This document shows positions 26,872 through 35,340 of a stretch of DNA of 42,259 bases, piece by piece; the first letter of the stretch is position 1, and each line of letters starts with the position of its first letter. The stretch spans positions 1 through 42,259 of the forward strand of contig CALMQM010000067.1 of the NCBI GenBank assembly GCA_937871435.1, given 5' to 3'. A program made the translations under genes and the position numbers. Under the pieces are notes generated by a model, which was not told the DNA's origin, ran no database searches, and was given only the letters and a program-made list of their open reading frames with translations. Source of the stretch: an uncultured Bacteroidota bacterium (lineage in GTDB: Bacteria > Bacteroidota > Bacteroidia > AKYH767-A > 2013-40CM-41-45).

Positions 26872-28304
26872 AATGTGTATTTTAATCCGATAGAAAACAG
26901 ATGACTTGAATATGGAGTTAGAATATTTAGGTAATGATAATCATCAGGATAAGAAATATAATTACTCTTCTTCCGGGCAAAATGACACATAACACTTAGC
27001 GAAAGGTGAGAACTGAGTTCTGTGTATGAAGAAATTGAAATGCGAAAATCGGTTCGATCGGTAGTATTGTGAACTACAAAACCATTTAATTCAGAAGCAT
27101 TCGTCAAATCACCAAATAAACCATAAACTGACAACCAGGAATGCCTCAGACAACGAAAATCAATGCCGGCATTTATGATTCCTCTCCCCTGTTTCTCTTC
27201 ATAAAAATATGAAACCATTCCTGAGGCTGAAAAGTTTGTGTTGCCGTGAGGAAACCATTTCAATCCCGCATTGCTTTGCACCTGGATCATAGAATTTAAC
27301 TCCGAATATGATACTCCTGCCTGAACAAGATATTTATTTATTCTTTTTTCGAGGATTCCTCCGATAAGGTATTCATTGGAGGCAATTGTACTGTCATAAA
27401 AATGATACACTGTTTTAAATGAAGGACCCGGATCAATAACCTGTGCATGATATGGTTCATCATTGTTCGTACTAAAGGAAATAGAGTACTGATTCGATAG
27501 ATAGTTCCCGAATAAATTCACATGAAATGTTCCCGTGATTAACCAGCATGCATTCATGTAAAAACTTTGTTGATTCACTAAACTCTTATGCCGGTATGTT
27601 GTATCCTTATAACTGTAAATATTTCTCAGGTAAAATACTCCATTGTATGTATCCGGAACACGACCTGTCAGCTTTAAATCAGTAGCGCTTAGTCTGTCTT
27701 CCTTTTGCATCTGTAAAGTATTTCCGGAACAATACAAATTTAACCAGGGAGCCACAAAATATTTTACACCCAATTGAGCAAAATACAGTTCTCCATTTAA
27801 TGCCTGCTGGGCATATACTCCATTTTTCCGAATATCAAGCTGATTGTTTTTTGAAAAATTATTATTTAGAATAATTCCTGAGCTCAGGTCAATGGATCTG
27901 ATCGCATAATTATAATGACTCTGTTCAATTCCTTTTGTAGAGAATATTTTTTTGTAAAAGAAACGGGCGTCATCATCATCTCCTGTCTGGGCTGAATTGT
28001 ACACCAACATTTGCAAGACATCCTCATCACTCTGATTTTGGCGCAATACTTTCAAGTATTCATCTGTAGAAGAAAAATAATCCTTCTTCATCATCATGGC
28101 ATAGGCAATGCGTTTTTGAATGAGTGTATTACCCGCTCCAAGTTCAACAGCTTTGCTTCCATGATCAATTAAACTATCCCATTGGCCTGTATAATAATCT
28201 ACATACGTCAGAGAATCGTAGTCGATCGAAAGCGGTAAATCATTTTGCGCTGACGACCGTTTACAAAACAACATGATTAAATAAACAATTACTGCGCTTC
28301 GCAT
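26868..28304 (-). CDS. TPR plus outer-membrane beta-barrel protein
   Basis: 478-residue protein with a signal peptide (~1-19, ends RSSAQ). A TPR-like helical domain spans ~25-140 (AYAMMMKKDYFSSTDEYLKVLRQ and DDDARFFYKKIF are TPR-type helices). From ~150 onward alternating strands rich in Tyr, Phe and Asn end in the barrel-like terminus SHLFSIGLKYTL. This TPR-plus-barrel order resembles YaiO-type outer-membrane proteins, but I cannot confirm the family. It overlaps the upstream fusion gene by 16 nt and the downstream TPR gene by 4 nt. A role as the outer-membrane member of the operon's complex is inferred. Confidence 0.75.
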   Translation of the reverse strand: MRSAVIVYLIMLFCKRSSAQNDLPLSIDYDSLTYVDYYTGQWDSLIDHGSKAVELGAGNTLIQKRIAYAMMMKKDYFSSTDEYLKVLRQNQSDEDVLQMLVYNSAQTGDDDDARFFYKKIFSTKGIEQSHYNYAIRSIDLSSGIILNNNFSKNNQLDIRKNGVYAQQALNGELYFAQLGVKYFVAPWLNLYCSGNTLQMQKEDRLSATDLKLTGRVPDTYNGVFYLRNIYSYKDTTYRHKSLVNQQSFYMNACWLITGTFHVNLFGNYLSNQYSISFSTNNDEPYHAQVIDPGPSFKTVYHFYDSTIASNEYLIGGILEKRINKYLVQAGVSYSELNSMIQVQSNAGLKWFPHGNTNFSASGMVSYFYEEKQGRGIINAGIDFRCLRHSWLSVYGLFGDLTNASELNGFVVHNTTDRTDFRISISSYTELSSHLSLSVMCHFARKKSNYISYPDDYHYLNILTPYSSHLFSIGLKYTL

Positions 28305-30451
28305 TGGGCTGTGGTGATAGTATCGCCTTCAATAATTTCTATCTTGTTGAATCCCATTTTATCAATATAAATTCTAAAGCTTACCTTTCTGATGGTCATA
28401 GTAGAAATTCTGGAGACTGAGGAAGAATGCAATTCCATTTTTGATGTGTATTGAAAATCATCCGCAAAAACATATTTCAAATTATAGGAAGATTTCACAA
28501 GACTGAAAAAAGGCGCGGACAGGTCTTCCATCCATTGAACCAAGAAATTTGACTTGAACATCACCGGAAAAGATTCTTCGAGAATCAGATCATTGTAATA
28601 GCCAAGAAATACTTTATAACAGCTTAAATAAAACTGATACAAAAATGACTCCTTCTTGCCTTCAAAAAAATTAAACCGGAAAACAACACCATCGTTTTCG
28701 AGACGAGCAAGACTTTTTAGTTCTTCACACCAAATGGTTATTCTGTTCCATTCATCGGTATACACAATCCAGTTTTCTGTTTTACCATTCCAATTCCATT
28801 TCAAATTCTTTCCCGGTTTAAATGCAAATGCATTTTTTAGTAATGGATTAATTTCCGGATTACGAATTGATTCTCCTTCATTTGGTTTCTCAAATATTTT
28901 CAATTGAAATTCTGTTCCTTTTCTTAAAATATATGACGCAACCGGATAATCAAATGTTTTTGCGCCCACTTTTGGATCCAGTTGAACCTGGAAATGGATA
29001 TGCGGTTCGGGAGACCTTCCGGAATTTCCGCACAAACCGATAATTTCACCTCGTTTCACAAAATCACCGGTCTTGAATTTTAAACTTCCTGCTTTCAAAT
29101 GAGAAAGCTGGGTGTACACACCGTTTCCATGATTCATTACTACTGAATTTCCCCAGTTCTCTTTCGTATTGACATCAAATATCTGATTGTCATCAATTGC
29201 ATCCACAACTGTTTCAATTGTTCCATTGCCGGGAGAAAGCACAGGTTTATTGTAACAGTAATAGTCTTCGACACTATTTCCCGGAGATGTATATGTCTTA
29301 CTTTCATCATCCTGAATTACAAAATCAAATGCATTCCTCCATTGTCCTAGATGAGTGATTTTGCCATCGTGCCCCTGGCTAACTGTCCATTCTCCCCAGA
29401 ATGGCAAGGATACAGGGAAAAATTTTGCATATCGATAATTATCTTTTGTAACCAAATAATGGTACAGGTTTTTCTCCGGTGATGAATATTGTAATTGTAC
29501 CTGATGCAGATATTTTCCATTCATTCTCCATTTAAGAAGATAAAGAAAAAATGATGTACAAACAGCTAAAGACAAAGTGAAAGCCGGAAGATGGAAAACT
29601 TTTAATACTTCTGAACTACCATAATGCACAATAGCAGTAACAGGTACCATACAAATTACCGCAATGAACGACCAGGTATTGGCAACAATAAAAAATCCGC
29701 CGAGAGAAATAGCAATAAAAATATAGTTTGCTCCAACAAAGAAGTGAGTAAGGTCAGTTGTGTCTAAACCTGTGAAATGATAAAATATAAATGCAGTTGC
29801 AAATCCAACTAATGCAAGTAAAAATGAAATCCTGGAATACAAAAATAATCCGGCAGCGATCAGTAATCCTGCAACACTATTATTTTGAAAAAAAACAGCT
29901 CCGAGAGAACGACAAAATAATTCAACAAAACGTGGCAGATGAAATGGAAGTAAAGATTGCAGATGAAAGAATGGTCCATTGAAAAAATCAGCTCCCGCTT
30001 GTATTGCAGGCGAGAGAAATGTGAGGTATTTTGCACTGAGCAATAAAATCCAGATAGTGACCAAAAAAGGAAAACCCATAAATGGTAATTGGTATTTTGA
30101 GAGAAATCCCTGGAAAAGAACTGTAACAAATAAACACAAAGCAGCCATCAGGATAAGGATGACGAAATATACAGGGCTTGGTTGAAAAAATGCTCCCATC
30201 CCCATTCCGACCAAAGCGCTGCAAAAGCCAAAGACACCTTCCTCAATGCTTACCGGATTCATGGTAAATGATTCTGCAAGGATGTTAGTGATGATAACTG
30301 ATAGCAATCCGGACAAACCAATGACTGGATTCAGGAAGGAAACAAATAGCAACAGAACACCAAACCACAAACTTCTCGCAAAAAAGATTTGCGAATAGCT
30401 ATAGAGCAATCCCTGAATTTGTCGCGAACTAATTTGCTCCCAATTGACCAC
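28289..30451 (-). CDS. Urea-transporter-like / M23 metallopeptidase fusion
   Basis: 720-residue two-part protein. Residues ~1-305 match the urea transporter (UT, SLC14-like) fold: ten or so hydrophobic helices with the internal duplication, GVFGFCSALVGMGMG in the first half and QNNSVAGLLIAAGLFLYSRI plus GANYIFIAISLGGFF in the second. Residues ~340-500 are an M23 (LytM/lysostaphin-type) domain with its ligands in place: His367 and Asp376 (THLGQWRNAFDF), His451 (LSHLKAG) and His484-x-His486 (EPHIHFQ). The remaining ~220 residues form a beta-rich tail. UT proteins pass urea or small amides; M23 enzymes cut peptidoglycan bridges or act as inactive binders. The start is GTG, 4 nt after the decarboxylase stop. 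What the fusion moves or cuts is unknown. Confidence 0.82.
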   Translation of the reverse strand: MVNWEQISSRQIQGLLYSYSQIFFARSLWFGVLLLFVSFLNPVIGLSGLLSVIITNILAESFTMNPVSIEEGVFGFCSALVGMGMGAFFQPSPVYFVILILMAALCLFVTVLFQGFLSKYQLPFMGFPFLVTIWILLLSAKYLTFLSPAIQAGADFFNGPFFHLQSLLPFHLPRFVELFCRSLGAVFFQNNSVAGLLIAAGLFLYSRISFLLALVGFATAFIFYHFTGLDTTDLTHFFVGANYIFIAISLGGFFIVANTWSFIAVICMVPVTAIVHYGSSEVLKVFHLPAFTLSLAVCTSFFLYLLKWRMNGKYLHQVQLQYSSPEKNLYHYLVTKDNYRYAKFFPVSLPFWGEWTVSQGHDGKITHLGQWRNAFDFVIQDDESKTYTSPGNSVEDYYCYNKPVLSPGNGTIETVVDAIDDNQIFDVNTKENWGNSVVMNHGNGVYTQLSHLKAGSLKFKTGDFVKRGEIIGLCGNSGRSPEPHIHFQVQLDPKVGAKTFDYPVASYILRKGTEFQLKIFEKPNEGESIRNPEINPLLKNAFAFKPGKNLKWNWNGKTENWIVYTDEWNRITIWCEELKSLARLENDGVVFRFNFFEGKKESFLYQFYLSCYKVFLGYYNDLILEESFPVMFKSNFLVQWMEDLSAPFFSLVKSSYNLKYVFADDFQYTSKMELHSSSVSRISTMTIRKVSFRIYIDKMGFNKIEIIEGDTITTAQCEAQ

Positions 30452-30455
30452 CTTT

Positions 30456-31829
30456 TTACAATTTAAAAGTTTTCAAGTGCGAAGGCATATGTTCCTGAGA
30501 GGTGAGTGTATCGATGGTTTCCCGGTCACGAATCTTATGAACTTCACCTTTTGCGTCTATCATCACAACATTCGGACGCATGCTGATGAATTGCATCCAT
30601 TGTGTCATGTTGTATGCGCCAACTTTATGAACGACCACATGATCGCCACGGCTCAGCAACGGCAGATTTACACTTTCACGAATTTTATCTATGTTCATGC
30701 ACAATGGTCCGAATACAACCATTTCTTCCGAATGATGAGTAAATTCCTGAGCAGGAGAAATTTTATGTTCATACCAAAAGGCGGTAAATAAAATATTGAC
30801 ACCAAAATCCATGATGGTAGCTCTTCTTCCATCAGATAATCGTTTATTGGCAAGAACAGTTCCTAATAAATATCCTGCATCGTCAATCAATGCTCTTCCG
30901 GTTTCCAGAATTAACAGAGGCAATTCCTCCTGTTTAAAACCAAAATTCAAAATGGTGGAGGTAATGGCTTCAGCATAATCATCAAATCCCGGGCTGCTGT
31001 CAACTCCGGGTAAGTATGAACCTCTGAGAGTATTGGTTGATGCAAATCCGCCACCGAGATCAAGATATTGGATTCGCGTATTCCATTTCAACCGGATATT
31101 GTATGCGAGGTCACACAACTTCGCGGCAGCAACAGCATAGGCATTTGCTGTAAGCATAAAAGTTCCAATATGACAGTGCAAACCAACCAATTCCATTTTT
31201 TCACAGTTCATGATTTTCACAATCGCCTGCCATGCCTGATAGGATTCATAGTTAAAACCGAAACGATCCCACAGTGGATAAACTCCAACATCCATATTCA
31301 CTCGAATTGCAACTCTTGCTTTTTTTGAAGAAGTTTCTGTGATTTCAATTAAATCATACAGTTCATCAAAATGATCAATGTGAATCAACGATTCATTTTC
31401 GATTGCACGTTTTAATTCCTCTACTGTTTTATCCGGTCCGTTGAAAATAATTTTGTTTCCGGGAACACCGTTACGAATCGCTTTTTCATATTCAAAGCCA
31501 CTTACCACTTCTGCCCAGGAACCTTCCTGATGAAATACATTGCAGACTGCATCAATGTAATTGGTTTTGTAACTCCACGCGAATTGAACTTTTGGGTACC
31601 GTGTTTTAAAAGCACGCACGGCACTTTGATACGTTTTACGCATTGTACGTTCCGAAATCACAAAACACGGAGAACCATAGTCATCAATCAGCCTTTTGAC
31701 GGGAACATTATCAATATGTGAAGTGGGCGCATACTCCGTTCGTGTACCGAATTTATTCATGAGACCGGAATTCATTTTCCGGATTATCGGTCGCTCGTAG
31801 CGCAACTTAGCTTTCGTTTCAGAAGTCAT
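30456..31829 (-). CDS. Fold-III PLP-dependent amino-acid decarboxylase (LysA/SpeA-like)
   Basis: 457-residue enzyme of the alanine racemase-fold decarboxylase family. The PLP lysine is Lys88 (AWSYKTNY). HCHIG (218-222), the phosphate-binding GGG (259-261), ETGR (309-312) and the C-terminal Cys377 and Tyr406 (GAYNMTQ) are all present, so it should be catalytically active. In diaminopimelate decarboxylase the Cys lies in a CESxD motif; here it reads GPLCMNID, so the substrate pocket differs from LysA. An N-terminal ~40-residue extension is present. The gene sits between an ATP-grasp gene (10 nt upstream) and the UT/M23 fusion (4 nt downstream). Substrate unknown: an amino acid or peptide-linked amino acid is inferred. 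Confidence 0.85.
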   Translation of the reverse strand: MTSETKAKLRYERPIIRKMNSGLMNKFGTRTEYAPTSHIDNVPVKRLIDDYGSPCFVISERTMRKTYQSAVRAFKTRYPKVQFAWSYKTNYIDAVCNVFHQEGSWAEVVSGFEYEKAIRNGVPGNKIIFNGPDKTVEELKRAIENESLIHIDHFDELYDLIEITETSSKKARVAIRVNMDVGVYPLWDRFGFNYESYQAWQAIVKIMNCEKMELVGLHCHIGTFMLTANAYAVAAAKLCDLAYNIRLKWNTRIQYLDLGGGFASTNTLRGSYLPGVDSSPGFDDYAEAITSTILNFGFKQEELPLLILETGRALIDDAGYLLGTVLANKRLSDGRRATIMDFGVNILFTAFWYEHKISPAQEFTHHSEEMVVFGPLCMNIDKIRESVNLPLLSRGDHVVVHKVGAYNMTQWMQFISMRPNVVMIDAKGEVHKIRDRETIDTLTSQEHMPSHLKTFKL

Positions 31830-31839
31830 GATCGGTTAT

Positions 31840-32889
31840 TTAATTCTCTCCCAATGCGGAGAAATGTTGAAATTGTTCAATGTCAATTATCATATCCCAG
31901 GAATACCGGATGAAAGTTTTTCCAACTGAATAACTGGTATAGGGTTCAATTTTTTCTCCTAATGCCATTTTCACAAGTGCGGCCGGTTGATTTTGACCCG
32001 CTCCTACTGTCAAATAAATCCAGGCAGGAAAACGGGGGTTTACTTCCATGAAATATGGTCTGCCATCAGTAGTAACCATCAATTCCAGTTCACATCCACC
32101 TCGCCAGTTTGTAGCCCGGATAAAATCCTTAGCCAGTTTAATCAGCTTACTATCTTCAAGAGTTACACCGGCCCATGCTTTGCCTTTATCTGTAATGAAT
32201 AACTTACGCATAGGTATCGCGGAGATGGTGTTACCATTTCCATCACCTAACGCAGCTACGTTAATTTCAGTACCGTGAATAAATTCCTGTGCAATAACAG
32301 GAAGACCCCATTTGGCCTCGAGTTTATGGAAAGCTTTTTGAGCTTGTTCCAATGTCTGACACACCGTTGCATCGTAGTATTTTCCCTTCACGACAAGAGG
32401 ATAATTAAAGTGGGCTGCTGCAGCTGACAATTCAGACGCCGCATAAATTGTTCTGTCACGAGGAACAAGGAAATTGTGCTTTTTACAAAAGGAAAAGAGA
32501 TTGATTTTGTCGCGGGCTTCAAATTGTTCTGTTGTAGGTAAAAATGTATGTATACCCATTTCCTTCAGTTTTGGAGAAAGCTTGATAAAATTATAAAGCT
32601 CCGCATCAAAATTCGGAATGAGTACATCAATCTTTTCTTTTTCGTGGATGTATTCAAGTCGTGTTAACAACGATTCGCTTCCGGCTGAAGGATAAGGAAT
32701 TTGATACGCTTTATCAGTAATCCCTTCCATATAAATTCCCGGTTCCAGGGACTCATAAGATAAGCCGATAATCCGTACATTGAAATCTTCACATTCACGG
32801 ATTCCCCTGGCCACAGGAACTCCGGGTCCGGGACTATCCACTGCATTCAATCCGGTTAATGCTACAGTAAATGTTTTCTTATTTTGCAT
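31840..32889 (-). CDS. ATP-grasp ligase (CPSase/PylC-like)
   Basis: 349-residue ATP-grasp enzyme. A Rossmann-like N-terminal domain (FTVALTGLNAVDSPGPGV) is followed by the ATP-binding lysine Lys168 in PLVVKGK, the QEFIHGTEINVAALG strand with Glu202, and the Mg-binding end E-x3-GRPYFMEVNPRFP with Glu282, Asn284 and Arg286. The family joins a carboxylate to an amine or thiol through an acyl-phosphate. Here it overlaps the PqqD-like gene by 11 nt and precedes the decarboxylase by 10 nt. It may therefore act on a carrier-bound or peptide substrate; this is inferred from context only. Confidence 0.88.
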   Translation of the reverse strand: MQNKKTFTVALTGLNAVDSPGPGVPVARGIRECEDFNVRIIGLSYESLEPGIYMEGITDKAYQIPYPSAGSESLLTRLEYIHEKEKIDVLIPNFDAELYNFIKLSPKLKEMGIHTFLPTTEQFEARDKINLFSFCKKHNFLVPRDRTIYAASELSAAAAHFNYPLVVKGKYYDATVCQTLEQAQKAFHKLEAKWGLPVIAQEFIHGTEINVAALGDGNGNTISAIPMRKLFITDKGKAWAGVTLEDSKLIKLAKDFIRATNWRGGCELELMVTTDGRPYFMEVNPRFPAWIYLTVGAGQNQPAALVKMALGEKIEPYTSYSVGKTFIRYSWDMIIDIEQFQHFSALGEN

Positions 32890-33130
32890 TGGAATTCATT
32901 AAGTAATTGTCACGCAACTCCTGCAGAAATTCATCCAGATCTCTTTCTACAGTTGACTTCTCAACATCATATTTCGAAAGGATGAATTGCTTAATTTCTT
33001 CCGGAGATTTATCCTGTTTCAGCAATGAAATTATATCTGTTGCTACTGGATTACTGGAAAAAGAATCCCCGTTTGTTGGATTAAAAAGGTAGCCGGATTC
33101 GCTGACTGCAATATTCGATAAGAGCTTCAT
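32879..33130 (-). CDS. PqqD-family peptide-recognition protein
   Basis: 83-residue PqqD/RRE-like protein. The pattern GYLFNPTNGDSFSSNPVATDIISLL, then KSPEEIKQFILSKYDVEKSTVERDLDEFLQEL, matches the PqqD core (FNP-x-TG-x-S-x2-N-x2-A, then an EI and a D-x-x-x-FL-x-x-L helix). PqqD and RRE domains bind leader peptides of ribosomally made natural products and hand them to modifying enzymes. No precursor peptide is recognisable nearby. It is the first gene of the six-gene operon, and its stop overlaps the ATP-grasp start by 11 nt. Confidence 0.85.
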   Translation of the reverse strand: MKLLSNIAVSESGYLFNPTNGDSFSSNPVATDIISLLKQDKSPEEIKQFILSKYDVEKSTVERDLDEFLQELRDNYLMNSNAK

Positions 33131-33402
33131 GAGTGGAGGTTGTGGGGTAATTTGATGTCAAATCCGAACAATAGTTTAATCCGATTTGAAACATAGAGTA
33201 AATATTACACCCGTGACTGCAATTCCAATTATTTGTCAGGTAAACAGGCGAAATATATCGGAGTCTGCAATTTGGAATTGGTGTCAGATTATTTTACGGT
33301 TTGATATTGAATGATTAAGTATTCTGGTTTTGAAACGAATCCCCGGAAATATCGGGTTAGGATTTCCGGAAATACAACAGAAAAAAGAACCATTTCTTAA
33401 TG
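33131..33402. other. 272-nt intergenic region between the LytTR regulator and the PqqD operon
   Basis: AT-rich, with no convincing TAnnTTTG promoter. Two dyads are visible. CAATTCCAA at 33220-33228 is the exact inverse of TTGGAATTG at 33272-33280. CCGGAAAT at 33343-33350 pairs with ATTTCCGG at 33362-33369 near the regulator stop. Neither is followed by a T tract on the minus strand. It could hold the operator of the PqqD operon. Confidence 0.4.
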
Positions 33403-34092
33403 CTACTTTCTATTGATAAACTCATTTACAGCATCCATATAAGTCGTGCCAACAGGTATTTCTTTACCTGCAATGCGAATCATTTTATTACGGATGCTTT
33501 CAATTCGTTTTACCGGAACAATATAACTTCTATGGACACGAAGAAAGTCATTTGCAGGTAAGATCTCAAGCACAGACTTCAGGCTCATCAATGTCATGAT
33601 TGGTTTGTCACCAACATATATTTTAATGTAATCATCCCATCCTTCAATGAACTGAATTGCATTGATGAAAATTTTGATCATTTGATAATCAGATTTTACA
33701 AAAATGAAGGGATCGTCCTCCTTGTCAGGATGTTTTATCTTATAAATTTGATGTGCCTTGTTTACTGCTTTTTGAAATCGGTCGAAGCTGAACGGTTTGA
33801 GCAGGTAATCCACTGCATTAAGTTCGAATCCTTCCACAGCATATTGATCAAATGCTGTAGTAAAAATTATGGATGGAGGCTGTTTGATAGATTTCAACAA
33901 CTGAATACCGTTGATATGAGGCATTTGTATATCCAAAAAAATCAGATCCAGATCATTCTTATGGATGTATTCAGATGCATTAATTGCATCATGAAAAGTT
34001 GCTTTCAATTGGAGAAAAGGAATTTGCTCCACATAAGACTGGATCAATTCAACCGCAAAAGGTTCATCATCTATGATTATACAACGCAACAT
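33403..34092 (-). CDS. LytTR-family response regulator
   Basis: 229-residue cytoplasmic regulator. A receiver domain (~1-120) has the phospho-acceptor Asp54 (LIFLDIQMP), Asp8-Asp9 of the acidic pocket, Thr79 and Lys99 (DYLLKPF). A LytTR DNA-binding domain (~125-229) has VKSDYQMIKI and LRVHRSYIVP, both typical. It starts on the stop codon of the kinase gene (TGATG, 1-nt overlap), so the two form a coupled LytS/LytTR pair. The next gene in the same direction is the PqqD operon 272 nt away, which makes that operon a plausible target. Confidence 0.94.
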   Translation of the reverse strand: MLRCIIIDDEPFAVELIQSYVEQIPFLQLKATFHDAINASEYIHKNDLDLIFLDIQMPHINGIQLLKSIKQPPSIIFTTAFDQYAVEGFELNAVDYLLKPFSFDRFQKAVNKAHQIYKIKHPDKEDDPFIFVKSDYQMIKIFINAIQFIEGWDDYIKIYVGDKPIMTLMSLKSVLEILPANDFLRVHRSYIVPVKRIESIRNKMIRIAGKEIPVGTTYMDAVNEFINRK

Positions 34093-35159
34093 CAGACAAT
34101 CAATTCCAAATGTACAACATAGTTGTTATTTAAATTATCAATTTGCAACTTGTGTTTCCCGGGATATAACAAGTCAAGCCGTCGCCGGGTATTGGCAATT
34201 CCAATATTTGTTGAAGCGGTAAGAATATTCGCGTAATCAAAAATCTGATTTGTTGTTGACAGAATCACTTTTGATTTCCCGACCACAATGGAAATACTGA
34301 TTGTGGATTGTTCATGCGTACTCACACCATACTTAAAGGTATTTTCAACAAATGGCATCAGAATTAAAGGTGCAACAGATACACCTTCCGGGTTACCTAT
34401 GACTTGAAAATTCACCTCCACCTTATCAGTCAGTCTCAGTTTCTGCAGATCAATAAAACGGGATAAATATTCTACTTCTTTCACTAACGGAACATAATCT
34501 TCTTTCGCTTCGCTGATAACATATCGCATCATCTCGGAGAGTTTAAGAACAGCATCTGCCGTCAGATCAGATTTTTTAGAAGCCAGTGTGTAAATATTAT
34601 TTAGTGTATTGAATAAAAAATGTGGGTTGATCTGAGCTTTCAGGAGCGACAATTCATGCGATTTCTTCTCGTATTCAATCTCCTGAGCACGCTTTTCTGA
34701 CTGAAACCAAAGGTCTGTTATTCTTCCAATTCCACTCATAATAAAAACGAGAGAAATAAGAAGTACGGAAGAAATAATCATTCCTCTGTTCAAAGGTCTT
34801 TCCGGGTGCATCATCTGGTCCGGAATAGCTACCAGAATGAGAAACAACACAACACAAAGAAGCACAATCAAACCATATTCCCATCTCTTTTGTCTGGAAA
34901 GAAATTTGGGAATAAAAACAAGCGCATTGAGGTAATAGAATGCGATCAATGATACATACAAGACGACCAGAAACAAACGAGGAGGCGGAGGAGGTTCCTG
35001 CAATCTTCCGGATTCAGGATTATTCAATTCCGGGGCCTGAAGTGTAACAGCAGACAATGGTCTTGGCTGAGGTCGCACCAGTTTTGGGAAATACATATAG
35101 TGCAAACTAATAAGAGCCGCCCAGACAAGAATATGCGTCAGTATTTTTGAGTAATTCAC
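34092..35159 (-). CDS. LytS/YehU-type sensor histidine kinase
   Basis: 355-residue kinase of the His_kinase (LytS/YehU) group. Four transmembrane segments lie in the first half (around 8-25, 65-85, 95-115 and 130-147) with no large extracellular domain. A proline-rich loop (EPPPPP) lies between the first two. The H-box KAQINPHFLFNTLNNIY carries the phosphorylated His180, and LMPFVENTFKYG and GIGIANTRRRLDLLYPG form the ATP-binding part. The frame is open to a TTG at 35174, but that codon is inside a TACATTTG promoter box, so the GTG at 35159 (MNYSKILTHILVW) is chosen; TTG at 35165 is possible. The signal sensed is unknown. Confidence 0.9.
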   Translation of the reverse strand: MNYSKILTHILVWAALISLHYMYFPKLVRPQPRPLSAVTLQAPELNNPESGRLQEPPPPPRLFLVVLYVSLIAFYYLNALVFIPKFLSRQKRWEYGLIVLLCVVLFLILVAIPDQMMHPERPLNRGMIISSVLLISLVFIMSGIGRITDLWFQSEKRAQEIEYEKKSHELSLLKAQINPHFLFNTLNNIYTLASKKSDLTADAVLKLSEMMRYVISEAKEDYVPLVKEVEYLSRFIDLQKLRLTDKVEVNFQVIGNPEGVSVAPLILMPFVENTFKYGVSTHEQSTISISIVVGKSKVILSTTNQIFDYANILTASTNIGIANTRRRLDLLYPGKHKLQIDNLNNNYVVHLELIV

Positions 35160-35171
35160 TTTCAAGCAATT

Positions 35172-35179
35172 CAAATGTA
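35172..35179 (-). promoter_or_regulatory. -7 promoter element of the kinase-regulator pair
   Basis: Minus-strand TACATTTG matches TAnnTTTG at all fixed positions and lies 12 nt before the GTG start of the kinase. No clear -33 box is seen. Confidence 0.5.
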
Positions 35180-35340
35180 GGTGACATATCTTAAAAAGCC
35201 ATCACTTTCGGTGAATGATAGAATTCTTCCCGCGAATGCTTTCATTTCCAACAGAAAGCGAAGTTGCACAGAATGCCCGGTCAACAAACCGGAATGCAAT
35301 CAAAATAATTCGAATACAGATTAGCTCCAGGAATATCCAT

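Noticed and set aside
30129-30224. Short frames on both strands inside the UT part of the fusion gene
   Set aside because: They are shadows of the hydrophobic coding sequence, and none has a separate start context.
33289-33393. 34-codon minus-strand frame between the LytTR gene and the PqqD operon, considered as a precursor peptide
   Set aside because: It starts right after the regulator stop, has no leader or core pattern and no GG or Cys-rich end, and overlaps a hairpin; chance is the simpler explanation.
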